64,000 bases of DNA from Streptomyces bluensis (GTDB taxonomy: Bacteria; Actinomycetota; Actinomycetes; Streptomycetales; Streptomycetaceae). The translations under genes and the position numbers were made by a program. Location of the stretch: positions 124,001-188,000 of the forward strand of contig NZ_BMVM01000007.1 of NCBI RefSeq assembly GCF_014650715.1, in the 5' to 3' direction. This document shows positions 31,833-40,549 of this stretch, piece by piece (within the stretch, counting starts at the first letter, position 1; each line of letters begins with the position of its first letter). A model generated the notes under the pieces. The model saw only the letters and a list, made by a program, of their open reading frames with translations, searched no databases and had not been told where the DNA came from.

Positions 31833-32669
31833 GTGAGCAGCAACGTCCCCCCGATCACCCTGAACAACGGCGTCGAGATGCCCCAGCTGGGCTTCGGCGT
31901 CTGGCAGGTGCCGGACGACGAGGCGGAGCAGGCGGTCGGCACCGCGCTGGAGGCCGGGTACCGCAGCATCGACACAGCGGCGATCTACGGCAACGAAGAG
32001 GGCACCGGCAAGGCCATCGCCGCCTCCGGCATCCCCCGCGAGGATCTCTTCGTCACCACCAAGCTCTGGAACAGCGATCAGGGCTACGACTCCACGCTGC
32101 GCGCCTTCGACGCGTCACTGGAGAAGCTGGGCCTGGAGTTCGTGGACCTCTACCTGATCCACTGGCCGCTGCCGGCCAAGGGCACGTTCGTCGAGACGTA
32201 CAAGGCCTTCGAGAAGCTGCTCGCGGACGGCCGCGTCCGCGCCATCGGTGTCTCCAACTTCCTTCCGGAGCACCTGGAGCAGCTGCTCGACGCCACCTCG
32301 GTGATCCCCGCGGTCAACCAGATCGAGCTGCACCCGCACCTCCAGCAGCAGGCGGCCCGTGAGTACCACGCGGAGCAGGGCATCGCCACCGAGGCCTGGT
32401 CGCCGCTCGGTCAGGGCAAGGGCCTCCTGGAGGTCCCGGCGATCGTCGCCATCGCGCAGAAGCACGGCCGCACCCCGGCCCAGATCGTGCTGCGCTGGCA
32501 CCTCCAGATCGGCAACGTCGTGATCCCCAAGTCCGTGACCCCGTCCCGGATCAAGGAGAACATCGAGGTGTTCGACTTCTCCCTCGACACGGAGGACATG
32601 GCCGCGATCGGCGCCCTGAACGAGGACCGGCGCATCGGCCCGGACCCGGCGACGTTCAGCCTGGTCTGA
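31833..32669 (+). CDS. Aldo/keto reductase
   Basis: This 278-residue (beta/alpha)8 NADPH reductase is read from the GTG at 31833 (VSSNVPPITLNNGVEMP), about ten bases after AAGGA. The catalytic tetrad is visible: Asp and Tyr in SIDTAAIYGNEEG, Lys in VTTKLW, His in LYLIHWP. IGVSNF and the C-terminal IPKSVTPSRIKEN, which binds the cofactor phosphate, are present. It is closest in style to AKR5-type 2,5-diketo-gluconate reductases, broad carbonyl reductases. It is a single gene followed by a strong terminator. Confidence 0.94.
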   Translation: MSSNVPPITLNNGVEMPQLGFGVWQVPDDEAEQAVGTALEAGYRSIDTAAIYGNEEGTGKAIAASGIPREDLFVTTKLWNSDQGYDSTLRAFDASLEKLGLEFVDLYLIHWPLPAKGTFVETYKAFEKLLADGRVRAIGVSNFLPEHLEQLLDATSVIPAVNQIELHPHLQQQAAREYHAEQGIATEAWSPLGQGKGLLEVPAIVAIAQKHGRTPAQIVLRWHLQIGNVVIPKSVTPSRIKENIEVFDFSLDTEDMAAIGALNEDRRIGPDPATFSLV

Positions 32670-32700
32670 CCGGTACACGATGGCCTGACCGCTGCACGAA

Positions 32701-32740
32701 GCGCCCCGGAGCCCGACCTTCCGGTCCGGTTCCGGGGCGC
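32701..32740. terminator. Bidirectional terminator after the aldo/keto reductase
   Basis: GCGCCCCGGA (32701-32710) pairs perfectly with TCCGGGGCGC (32731-32740), and a smaller stem GACC/GGTC lies inside. It stands between two convergent genes, so it probably serves both. Confidence 0.85.
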
Positions 32741-32753
32741 TTCGCATGTCCCG

Positions 32754-33641
32754 CTATCGGTTCCCCAACTCCGCCTCCGCCACATGAATCGTGTGCGCCG
32801 CCAGGACGAAGACGTCCGGCCGGTGGTACAGGCTCGCCTTGTCCTCGGGGTCGAGGAGCCGGTCGACGGTCGCGAGGTCGGACGCGTCGAGGTGCTCTCC
32901 GAGGTTTTCGCGGTAGTGCTGGAACATGGCCACGACGAACGCGCGGGCCTCACCGGACAGCGGGGCGGGCAGGTCGAGCAGGAAGGTGCGGCTGGTGGCG
33001 CCGTGCAGGCCGACGGCGGCGAGCAGGCCCGGCCAGTCCTCGGTCTCCGCGACGGCGCCGGGGAGTTCGGCCCGCATCGCGGTGAACCGCTCGGCCTCGA
33101 CGGCGCCGATACGGGCCTGGAGACCGGGCCGGCCGATGCCGATGTCGCGGGGCAGATAGCGGGCGGGGAGGCCGCCCTCCAGCAGGGCGAGGGTGCCGCC
33201 GGGCGCCAGCCGCTCGGCGAACGCCGCGAGAGCCGCCCGCTGGTCGGCGAGGTGGTGCAGGCTCCGGCTCGCCCAGAACAGATCGACCGGGTAGTCCAGG
33301 TCACCGAGCGCGTCCGGGAGTTCGCCCTCCAGCGTGCTGAAGCGGTCGCCGACACCGAGGCGCTCGGCCCGCGCCCGGGCGCGTTCGAGGAGGGGGCCGG
33401 AACCGTCGGCGGCGACGACCCGTGCCCCCGGGAACGCCTCGGCCAGCACACAGGCCACGACGCCGGGCCCGCTGCCCGCGTCGACGACGAGCCCCGGATG
33501 GGGCTGCCGCTTGCTCAGCCAGGCCGCGGCCCGCGCGTACAGGGGAGAGAACAGCTCGGCCTCCGCCTCCAGCCGCGGAGCCATGGCGGCCCAGTCCCGG
33601 TCGCCGTGATCATGGTGCTCGTGGTTGTGGTGGTGTCCCAT
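32754..33641 (-). CDS. Class I SAM-dependent methyltransferase with His-rich N-terminus
   Basis: This 295-residue protein starts at the ATG at 33641 after GAGAGGG. The SAM motifs are VVDAGSGPGVVACVLA, VVAADGSGPLLERARARA, FWASRSLHHL and LAPGGTLALLEGG. It begins MGHHHNHEHHDHGDRDW, eight His in the first 13 residues, which is unusual for a methyltransferase and could bind zinc or nickel. The substrate cannot be inferred. It is transcribed alone, between the terminators at 32701-32740 and 33782-33823. Confidence 0.88.
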   Translation of the reverse strand: MGHHHNHEHHDHGDRDWAAMAPRLEAEAELFSPLYARAAAWLSKRQPHPGLVVDAGSGPGVVACVLAEAFPGARVVAADGSGPLLERARARAERLGVGDRFSTLEGELPDALGDLDYPVDLFWASRSLHHLADQRAALAAFAERLAPGGTLALLEGGLPARYLPRDIGIGRPGLQARIGAVEAERFTAMRAELPGAVAETEDWPGLLAAVGLHGATSRTFLLDLPAPLSGEARAFVVAMFQHYRENLGEHLDASDLATVDRLLDPEDKASLYHRPDVFVLAAHTIHVAEAELGNR

Positions 33642-33781
33642 GGTGAAGACCCTCTCGTCCGGATGCCCGTCAGCGTGCGCCGACGCACCCGGCCACGGCA
33701 ATTCCCGTTGCCGCTTCGGCAAATCGGGCGAGAGAGATCGGGTGAGAGACATCGGGCGAGAGGTCGCTTCCGGCCGGATCG

Positions 33782-33823
33782 GTCCGCCGGGGGCCGGCCC
33801 AGGAATCCTGGCCCCCGGCGGAC
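33782..33823 (-). terminator. Terminator of the GH6 gene
   Basis: A perfect 14-bp stem (33782-33795 with 33810-33823; outer bases GTCCGCCGG/CCGGCGGAC) encloses a loop that itself folds (AGG/CCT). It stands 55 bases beyond the GH6 stop on the minus strand. Confidence 0.85.
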
Positions 33824-33877
33824 GTCGTGCACCAGGCGCTCACATGTCCGGGGCGTGGGGTCCGGACATGTGTCGGC

Positions 33878-35599
33878 TCACAGCGCCGGGTACGCGTTCT
33901 TCATGAGCTCCTGGAACTGGGCCGAGAACCAGTGCCCGGACAGCGGCGCGTTCGGCAGGGAGCCCGACAGGTTGTTGCCGTTGCGCGGGTTGCCCGTGTA
34001 GGTCGGGTCGCACATGCGGTCGAAGCCCTTGCCCTCGTCGTTCGGGATGGACGAGCTGGCTCCGTCGGACTCACCCGGGGGCTTCACCCACACGTAGGCG
34101 TCGATCCCGGCCGCCGGGTTGGCCTGCGGGCGCTCACCGAGGCCGGCTCCGGACTGGTTGCACCAGTTGCCGACGTGGATACGGCGGTCGTAGCGCCCGC
34201 CGTCGACGTACGTGTCGACGCTGGTCGTCGCCCCCGGTCCGGTGGGCCGCGCGGTGCCGCCCCAGCCGTTGCGGGAGGTGTCGATCAGCATGCCGATGCC
34301 GGAGTTGAAGCCGACCGAGACCAGCTGGTTGCGGAAGGCCTGGGCGAAGGACAGCTCGTCGACGTAGCGGTTCCAGTCGACCCACTTGGACTCACGGACC
34401 GACTTGCCGGCCACGTTGTCGTTGATGGTGTAGTTGTTCTCCTTCAGGGCGCTGTAGTTCGCCGTGTTGGTGATGAAGCCGTGCACGTCGTTCACCGTGG
34501 CGCCCTCTGCGGTCGCCGCCTCCTTGATGATGTTGGCGGACGGACCGAAGTTGTCGTCCCAGCCGAGCCAGCCGTGGTGTCCGGCGTCGATGTAGTTGTA
34601 GACGTTGGCGACGTCGCCGAGCTTGTTCAGTGCGTATCCGACGCCCTTGACGTAGTTGCCGTTGGCCTTCATCACATCGCACTGCGGGGTGGCCGTGGGC
34701 CGGCTGCCGGTGTTGGTCACCAGGTTCGGCAGCGAGTCGATCTCGACCGTCGTGACGATCCTGAGCGAGGCGTACTTCGGGTCGGCGAGGATCGCCGCGA
34801 TCGGGTCGATGTACTGCGTCTTGTACTTGTCGATCTCCGTCGGGCCGAGCTCACCGTTGGAGGCGAGGGCGGAGCAGTCACGTCCGGGCAGGTTGTAGAT
34901 GACCAGTTGGACGACCAGTTCGTCGGAGCCCTTCTGCCGCAGCGCCTCGTCGAGGTGCGCCCGCAGACTCATCCCGCCGTTCACCCCGTTGATGGCGGCG
35001 GTCCGGTCGAGCCATACGGCCGTGGGCTGGTTGGCGATGCGGCTGCCGCCCGGCTCGGCGTTGGCCTTCGCCCGCCACTCCGGATTCACGTACACCTTGG
35101 CGCCGGAGTACGGGTTGTCGACCTTGGCGTTCGGGCCGCTGGGGTCCGGCGGATCCGTGGGGCCGCTCCCGCCGTCGTCGACATTGCAGGCCACGCCGTC
35201 GAGCATGAAGGTGGCCGGGATCGCGTTGCTGCCGCTGTAGGAGGCGTTGAAGCCGAAGCTGACCGAACCGCCGGTCGACATCGGCCCGTTGTAGTTCTCG
35301 TTGGACGCGGTCACGGCGGTGCCGCTCTGGGCGAGATTGGCGTTCCAGCCGCTGGTGATCTTCTGGTTTCCGGCATACGACCACTTCACGGCCCACGACG
35401 ACTTGGCGGCGCCGTTGTTGGTGACCGTGACGGAGGCGGTGAAGCCGGAGTCCCACTGGTTCTGGATCTTGTAGTCGACGGTGCAGGGGACGGCCCGGAC
35501 GCCGGTGTCGTCGGGGACGGCGGCCATCGCGGTGCCGGTCGTACCGCCCACCAGCGCCAGTGCGGCGAGCAGCGACGTTCTTGTTCGGATGCGGCTCAT
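33878..35599 (-). CDS. Secreted GH6 cellobiohydrolase with N-terminal CBM2
   Basis: This 573-residue protein has a signal peptide (SRIRTRTSLLAALALVGG, cut after AMA near residue 26). A CBM2 cellulose-binding domain covers residues about 36-140 (CTVDYKIQNQWDSGF, WAVKWSYAGNQ). A Gly/Pro/Asp linker follows, then the GH6 domain (KVYVNPEWRAKA, LVIYNLPGRDCSA, IDAGHHGWLGWDDN, MLIDTSRNGWGG, WVKPPGESDG). The size and extra loops suit an exo-acting, non-reducing-end cellobiohydrolase. It lies 117 bases after the GH5 gene on the same strand and may share its CebR-controlled promoter. Acts outside the cell on crystalline cellulose. Confidence 0.95.
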   Translation of the reverse strand: MSRIRTRTSLLAALALVGGTTGTAMAAVPDDTGVRAVPCTVDYKIQNQWDSGFTASVTVTNNGAAKSSWAVKWSYAGNQKITSGWNANLAQSGTAVTASNENYNGPMSTGGSVSFGFNASYSGSNAIPATFMLDGVACNVDDGGSGPTDPPDPSGPNAKVDNPYSGAKVYVNPEWRAKANAEPGGSRIANQPTAVWLDRTAAINGVNGGMSLRAHLDEALRQKGSDELVVQLVIYNLPGRDCSALASNGELGPTEIDKYKTQYIDPIAAILADPKYASLRIVTTVEIDSLPNLVTNTGSRPTATPQCDVMKANGNYVKGVGYALNKLGDVANVYNYIDAGHHGWLGWDDNFGPSANIIKEAATAEGATVNDVHGFITNTANYSALKENNYTINDNVAGKSVRESKWVDWNRYVDELSFAQAFRNQLVSVGFNSGIGMLIDTSRNGWGGTARPTGPGATTSVDTYVDGGRYDRRIHVGNWCNQSGAGLGERPQANPAAGIDAYVWVKPPGESDGASSSIPNDEGKGFDRMCDPTYTGNPRNGNNLSGSLPNAPLSGHWFSAQFQELMKNAYPAL

Positions 35600-35694
35600 C
35601 AGTGCGGGTTTCCTCTCCGTGGGGGTTTTCCGTGAGGGTGGTTCGTGGGGGGGGTGGCTGTGGGGGGTGTCCGTCAGGGGTTCCGTGGTGGTGT

Positions 35695-35730
35695 GTTGAC
35701 GGCTGTCCGTTGACGGCTATCCGTTGACGG
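35695..35730. repeat. 14-bp repeats across the GH5 stop codon
   Basis: GTTGACGGCTGTCC (35695-35708), GTTGACGGCTATCC (35709-35722) and GTTGACGG (35723-35730) follow each other. The GH5 stop codon lies inside the second unit, so part of the repeat is coding (…VNG at the C-terminus). Confidence 0.75.
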
Positions 35731-37234
35731 ACCGCAGATGGTCGCGCAGCCCGACACCGAAGGACGTGGGGGTCCCTTGGTAGTCGGAGATCAGGGACGG
35801 CCCGGAGTTGCAGTTCCAGGTGTTCCAGGTCCAGCCGAGGTACGAGAGCCCCCGGGCGTCGAACCAGGCCATGACGCGGTCGATGAAGGAATGGGCGCAG
35901 GTGTTCTCGCCGATCTCTCCGGCGACCAGCGGGACCCGGCCGGCGACGGGCGCGAGCGTGGAGTCCCAGCAACTCTCGTTCGAGCAGGTGTTGAAGTTGT
36001 AGACGTGCCAGGCGGCGGCGAGATTGCCCGTGGGATCGTTGGGCCTGTACGTCAGCCACTGGCTCAGGTCGTTCGCGTACGCGAGCCCGCCGGCGAGGAT
36101 CACGTTCTTCGCGCCGGTGCCCCGGACAGCGTCGACGAGGTCCTGCATTCCGGCGACCTCGTAGGCGATGCCGGGGCAGGTGCCGCCGTCGCGCCAGCAG
36201 GTCCACGCCTGGGCGGCCGTGGAGGTGGCGCGATCCGGGTAGGGCTCGTTGAACAGGTCGAAGACGACGGCCTGATCATCCTTGAAGGTGTTGGCGACCG
36301 AGGTCCAGAAGGACGGGGTGTACCGCATGTTGGGCATCGGCTTCTGGCAGGTCGCGTGCACATCGGAGCAGCCGGCCGAGCTGCCGGTGTACTGGCCCCA
36401 GGACCAGTGCAGTTCGACCATCGGCGTCATGCCGTGCACCTTCACCTTGGCCACCAGGTCCTTGACGGCGCCGATGTAGCGGGCGCCGGCGTACTCGGGC
36501 TTGATGTTGGACAGCCCGAGCCAGCACTCCTCGTTGAGCGGGATGCGGACCGTGTTGACGTTCCAGTCGGCGATCGCCTTGACCGAGGCGTCGTCGACGG
36601 GCCCGTCCCAGATGCCGTGGCCCTGGACGCAGGCGAACTCTCCGCCGGAGCGGTTGACGCCGAGCAGGCGGCGGGTCGCGCCGCTTTCGTCGACGAGCTT
36701 GTTGCCCGACACCTTCAGCGCGGGAGGCCCGTCACCACTCGACGGCGGGTCCGAAGGCCCCGGATCCGTCGGACCGGGATCCGTGGGCCCCGGGTCGGTC
36801 GGGTCCGGCGAGGGCTCCGCGTCCACGTTGCACGTCGTCCCGTTGAGCCTGAACGCCGTGGGCACGGCGTCGCTCCCCGGCCCCGAGGCGATGAACCCGG
36901 CGCTGACGCTCGCACCCGAGCCCAGCGAACCGTTCCAGCTCTCGTTGGCCGCGGTGACCGTCGTACCGGTCTGGGACCACCGGGCGCTCCAGCCCTGGGT
37001 GACCTCCTGACCACCGGTGAGGTCGAAGGTCAGGCGCCAACTGCTCAGCGCCGCCTGATTGTTGGTGATCTCCACGGCACCCTGGAAGCCGGCGTCCCAC
37101 CGGCTGGTGACCGAGTACTCCACCGAGCAGACGGGCGCGGCACCGGACGCCGTGACCACCGGCGCCACCGCGGTGCCGACCAGGGCGACCGCGGCGGCGA
37201 CGAGTAAAAGACCTGAACGCGGGGGGTGTCGCAT
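35717..37234 (-). CDS. Secreted GH5 cellulase with N-terminal CBM2
   Basis: This 505-residue protein starts at the ATG at 37234, six bases after AAGGAG. The signal peptide is MRHPPRSGLLLVAAAVALVG; its codon 10 is TTA (37205-37207), the bldA codon. CBM2 covers residues about 35-140 (CSVEYSVTSRWDAGF), then a DPGPT repeat linker (about 145-170) and a GH5 barrel: TVRIPLNEECW, MVELHWSW, VFDLFNEPYP with the acid/base Glu, and VAGEIGENTC with the nucleophile Glu. It should cut beta-1,4-glucan internally outside the cell. It is divergent from the GH48 gene, with a degenerate CebR box 49-62 bases upstream. Confidence 0.95.
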   Translation of the reverse strand: MRHPPRSGLLLVAAAVALVGTAVAPVVTASGAAPVCSVEYSVTSRWDAGFQGAVEITNNQAALSSWRLTFDLTGGQEVTQGWSARWSQTGTTVTAANESWNGSLGSGASVSAGFIASGPGSDAVPTAFRLNGTTCNVDAEPSPDPTDPGPTDPGPTDPGPSDPPSSGDGPPALKVSGNKLVDESGATRRLLGVNRSGGEFACVQGHGIWDGPVDDASVKAIADWNVNTVRIPLNEECWLGLSNIKPEYAGARYIGAVKDLVAKVKVHGMTPMVELHWSWGQYTGSSAGCSDVHATCQKPMPNMRYTPSFWTSVANTFKDDQAVVFDLFNEPYPDRATSTAAQAWTCWRDGGTCPGIAYEVAGMQDLVDAVRGTGAKNVILAGGLAYANDLSQWLTYRPNDPTGNLAAAWHVYNFNTCSNESCWDSTLAPVAGRVPLVAGEIGENTCAHSFIDRVMAWFDARGLSYLGWTWNTWNCNSGPSLISDYQGTPTSFGVGLRDHLRSVNG

Positions 37235-37282
37235 GAGCGACTCCTTGCAGCTCTGACGCGCCCTGACGGACGCGTCGACTGA

Positions 37283-37296
37283 CGGAATCGCTCCCA
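37283..37296. promoter_or_regulatory. Degenerate CebR box upstream of GH5
   Basis: CGGAATCGCTCCCA matches the CebR consensus TGGGAGCGCTCCCA at 11 of 14 positions, with the right arm complete. It stands 49-62 bases upstream of the GH5 start. CebR is the LacI-type repressor of cellulose and cello-oligosaccharide genes in streptomycetes. Confidence 0.6.
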
Positions 37297-37415
37297 CTGG
37301 TGTGGGGGAAGGTAGCGCCAAGCGACGGTAAAGACCAGAGGTGACGTCATCTTGCGTTCATCGAATCTTTTCGACTCTTCGAACACCTTGACCGCCTCCA
37401 CCCCCCTCCTCAATA

Positions 37416-37429
37416 TGGGAGCGCTCCCA
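37416..37429. promoter_or_regulatory. Perfect CebR operator upstream of GH48
   Basis: TGGGAGCGCTCCCA is the exact palindromic consensus of the CebR repressor. It lies 61-74 bases upstream of the GH48 start at 37490. Known biology: cellobiose or cellotriose releases CebR and turns on cellulases. One site may control both divergent units. Confidence 0.93.
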
Positions 37430-37489
37430 CTGGTTCAAGGCTTGTTGCTCCTCCCCCCACTCCCTAGAGCCGCAAGGAGGAACCAGCAC

Positions 37490-40402
37490 ATGCTCACCGG
37501 ACGGAGACCTCGCACGCGACGGCTGTGGACGGCCGCCGTGGCGGCTCTCGCACTCCCCTTCGCCATGCTGAGCACGGGTTCGACTCCCGTGCAGGCAGCG
37601 GCGGTTCAGTGCAGTGTCGACTACAAGACCAATGACTGGGGCTCTGGTTTCAGCGCCGAGCTCACGATCAGCAACCGGGGCACGGAGGCGATCTCCGGCT
37701 GGACCCTGACGTACGACTACACGGGCGACCAGAAGCTCACCAACGGCTGGAGCGGCACCTGGTCGCAGTCCGGCACGACGGTGACGGCGAAGAACGCGTC
37801 CTGGAACGGGACGATCGCCGTCGGAGCCGCCGTCACCACGGGCGCCCAGTTCACCTACAGCGGGCGCAACGTGGCGCCGTCCAACTTCGCGATCAACGGC
37901 ACGTCCTGCGCCGGCGCCCACCAGCCGCCGGTGACGGTGCTGACCAGCCCGGCCCCGGGTGCCGTCTACGCGCAGGGCGACGCGGTGCCGCTCGCCGCCA
38001 CCGCCGCGGCGGCCGACGGAGCGACCGTCAGCAAGGTCGAGTTCTACGACGACACCAAGCTGCTGGGTACGGACACGAGCTCCCCCTACACGCTGTCCGT
38101 CTCCGCGTTGGCCGTGGGCAGCCATTCGCTGGTCGCGAAGGCGTACGACAGCATGGGCGCGTCGGCGGACTCCACCCCGGTCGGCATCACGGTCGCCTCG
38201 GGCCCCGCCGTGGTGGCCTCGCCTCCTCAACTCGGCGTCCAGCAGGGCAAGACGGGCACGTACGAGGTGAAACTTTCGACACAGCCCTCGGGCAACGTGA
38301 CGGTCACGTCCGCCCGCGCGAGCGGCAACTCGGGCCTGTCGGTCACCGGTGGCGCCTCCCTCACCTTCACTCCGCAGAACTGGAACACCGCGCAGAAGGT
38401 GACCGTCACCGCGGGCACCTCCGGCACCGGCTCGGCGACCTTCGAGTCGACGGCCACCGGCCATGCCAAGGCCGCGGTGACCGTGACGCAGCTGGCCGCG
38501 TCGAAGGAGTACGACTCCCGCTTCCTGGAGATGTACGGCAAGATCACCAACCCGGCGAACGGCTACTTCTCCCCCGAGGGCATCCCGTACCACTCGGTGG
38601 AGACGCTGATCGTCGAGGCGCCGGACCATGGCCATGAGACCACGTCGGAGGCGTACAGCTATCTGCTGTGGCTCCAGGCCATGTACGGCAAGGTGACGGG
38701 CGACTGGTCCAAGTTCAACGGCGCCTGGGAGATCATGGAGAAGTACATGATCCCCACGAAGGCCGATCAGCCGACCAACTCCTTCTACAACCCCTCGAAG
38801 CCCGCGACGTACGCGCCCGAGTACGACACTCCGAACGAGTACCCGGCACGCCTCGACACCGGGATCTCGGTCGGCCAGGACCCGATCGCCGGCGAGCTGA
38901 AGAGCGCCTACGGCACGGACGACGTGTACGGCATGCACTGGCTGCAGGACGTCGACAACGTCTACGGCTACGGCAACTCGCCCGGCAAGTGCGAGGCGGG
39001 CCCGTCGGACACCGGTCCGTCGTACATCAACACCTTCCAGCGCGGTCCGCAGGAGTCGGTGTGGGAGACCGTCCCGCAGCCCACCTGTGACGCCTTCAAG
39101 TACGGCGGGAAGAACGGGTACCTGGACCTGTTCACCGGCGACGCGTCGTACGCCAAGCAGTGGAAGTTCACCAACGCCCCGGACGCCGACGCGCGGGCCG
39201 TGCAGGCCGCGTACTGGGCGGACAAGTGGGCCAAGGAGCAGGGCAAGGGCGGTGACGTCTCCGCGGTCGTCGGCAAGGCCGCGAAGATGGGCGACTACCT
39301 GCGCTACGCCATGTACGACAAGTACTTCAAGAAGATCGGCAACTGTGTGGGGGCCTCGTCCTGCCCGGCGGGCACCGGCAAGGACTCCTCGCACTACCTG
39401 CTGTCCTGGTACTACGCGTGGGGCGGCGCCACCGACTCCTCGGCGGGCTGGGCCTGGCGCATCGGCTCCAGCTTCGCCCACGGCGGCTACCAGAACCCGC
39501 TCGCCGCGTACGCGCTGAGCAACTACGCGCCCCTGAAGCCCAAGTCGGCGACCGGTCAGGCGGACTGGGCCAAGTCGCTGGACCGGCAGATCGAGTTCTA
39601 CCGCTGGCTCCAGTCGAACGAGGGGGCCATCGCGGGCGGTGCCACCAACAGCTGGGCCGGGCGGTACGCCACGCCGCCGACCGGCAAGCCGACGTTCTAC
39701 GGCATGTACTACGACGAGAAGCCCGTGTACCACGACCCGCCGTCCAACCAGTGGTTCGGCTTCCAGGCGTGGTCCATGGAACGGGTCGCCGAGTACTACC
39801 AGCAGACGGGGAACGCGAGCGCGAAGGCGATCCTCGACAAGTGGGTCGACTGGGCGCTGTCCAAGACCACGGTCAACCCGGACGGCACCTACCGCATCCC
39901 CTCGACGCTCCAGTGGTCGGGCGCCCCCGACACCTGGAACGCGTCGAACCCGGGTGCGAACGCCGGACTGCACGTCACCGTCGCCGACTACACCGACGAC
40001 GTGGGCGTGGCGGCCGCGTACGCCAAGACGCTGACGTACTACGCCGACCGCTCCGGTGACACCGAGGCGGCGGCGACGGCGAAGGCGCTGCTGGACGGCA
40101 TGTGGAAGAACAACCAGGACGCGCTCGGCATCGCCGTCCCGGAGACCCGCGCCGACTACAACCGCTTCGACGACGGTGTGTACGTCCCGAGCGGCTGGAC
40201 CGGCACCATGCCGAACGGCGACACGATCAACTCGTCGTCGACCTTCGACTCGATCCGCTCGTTCTACGAGGACGACCCGGCCTGGTCGAAGATCGAGGCC
40301 TACCTGGCGGGCGGAGCCGCGCCCTCCTTCACGTACCACCGGTTCTGGGCCCAGGCGGACATCGCCCTCGCCATGGGCTCGTACGCGGAGCTCCTCGAAT
40401 AA
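37490..40402 (+). CDS. Secreted GH48 reducing-end cellobiohydrolase with CBM2 and beta-sandwich domains
   Basis: This 970-residue protein is read from the ATG at 37490, nine bases after AAGGAGG. The signal peptide ends near residue 36 (PVQAAA). CBM2 follows to about residue 142 (CSVDYKTNDWGSGF). An Ig-like domain (about 145-230: VTVLTSPAPGAVYAQGD) and a second beta-sandwich (about 235-330) come next, then the GH48 barrel (YDSRFLEMYGKITNPANGYFSPEG). The catalytic acid Glu lies in HETTSEAYSYLLWLQAM. It is a processive exocellulase acting from reducing ends and is the synergistic partner of the GH6 enzyme. It heads a unit with GH74 under the CebR box. Confidence 0.96.
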   Translation: MLTGRRPRTRRLWTAAVAALALPFAMLSTGSTPVQAAAVQCSVDYKTNDWGSGFSAELTISNRGTEAISGWTLTYDYTGDQKLTNGWSGTWSQSGTTVTAKNASWNGTIAVGAAVTTGAQFTYSGRNVAPSNFAINGTSCAGAHQPPVTVLTSPAPGAVYAQGDAVPLAATAAAADGATVSKVEFYDDTKLLGTDTSSPYTLSVSALAVGSHSLVAKAYDSMGASADSTPVGITVASGPAVVASPPQLGVQQGKTGTYEVKLSTQPSGNVTVTSARASGNSGLSVTGGASLTFTPQNWNTAQKVTVTAGTSGTGSATFESTATGHAKAAVTVTQLAASKEYDSRFLEMYGKITNPANGYFSPEGIPYHSVETLIVEAPDHGHETTSEAYSYLLWLQAMYGKVTGDWSKFNGAWEIMEKYMIPTKADQPTNSFYNPSKPATYAPEYDTPNEYPARLDTGISVGQDPIAGELKSAYGTDDVYGMHWLQDVDNVYGYGNSPGKCEAGPSDTGPSYINTFQRGPQESVWETVPQPTCDAFKYGGKNGYLDLFTGDASYAKQWKFTNAPDADARAVQAAYWADKWAKEQGKGGDVSAVVGKAAKMGDYLRYAMYDKYFKKIGNCVGASSCPAGTGKDSSHYLLSWYYAWGGATDSSAGWAWRIGSSFAHGGYQNPLAAYALSNYAPLKPKSATGQADWAKSLDRQIEFYRWLQSNEGAIAGGATNSWAGRYATPPTGKPTFYGMYYDEKPVYHDPPSNQWFGFQAWSMERVAEYYQQTGNASAKAILDKWVDWALSKTTVNPDGTYRIPSTLQWSGAPDTWNASNPGANAGLHVTVADYTDDVGVAAAYAKTLTYYADRSGDTEAAATAKALLDGMWKNNQDALGIAVPETRADYNRFDDGVYVPSGWTGTMPNGDTINSSSTFDSIRSFYEDDPAWSKIEAYLAGGAAPSFTYHRFWAQADIALAMGSYAELLE

Positions 40403-40462
40403 GTCCCCGCTGAAAGTTCCGCGTACCGGGCGCTGACATCCACGAGTCGTCAGGGCCCCAGG

Positions 40463-40495
40463 CCGGGCGGCCCCGTCCCCTTCGGGTCCGCCCGG
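40463..40495 (+). terminator. Hairpin between GH48 and GH74
   Basis: CCGGGCGG (40463-40470) pairs with CCGCCCGG (40488-40495), with further pairing inside around CCCCTTCGGG. It stands 61 bases after the GH48 stop and 55 bases before the GH74 start. It may end GH48 transcription or partly attenuate read-through into GH74. Confidence 0.65.
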
Positions 40496-40549
40496 TCGTG
40501 CGTGCCTTTCCTCCCGTCCATTCCCCCCACCTTCACGGAGAGGACAACC

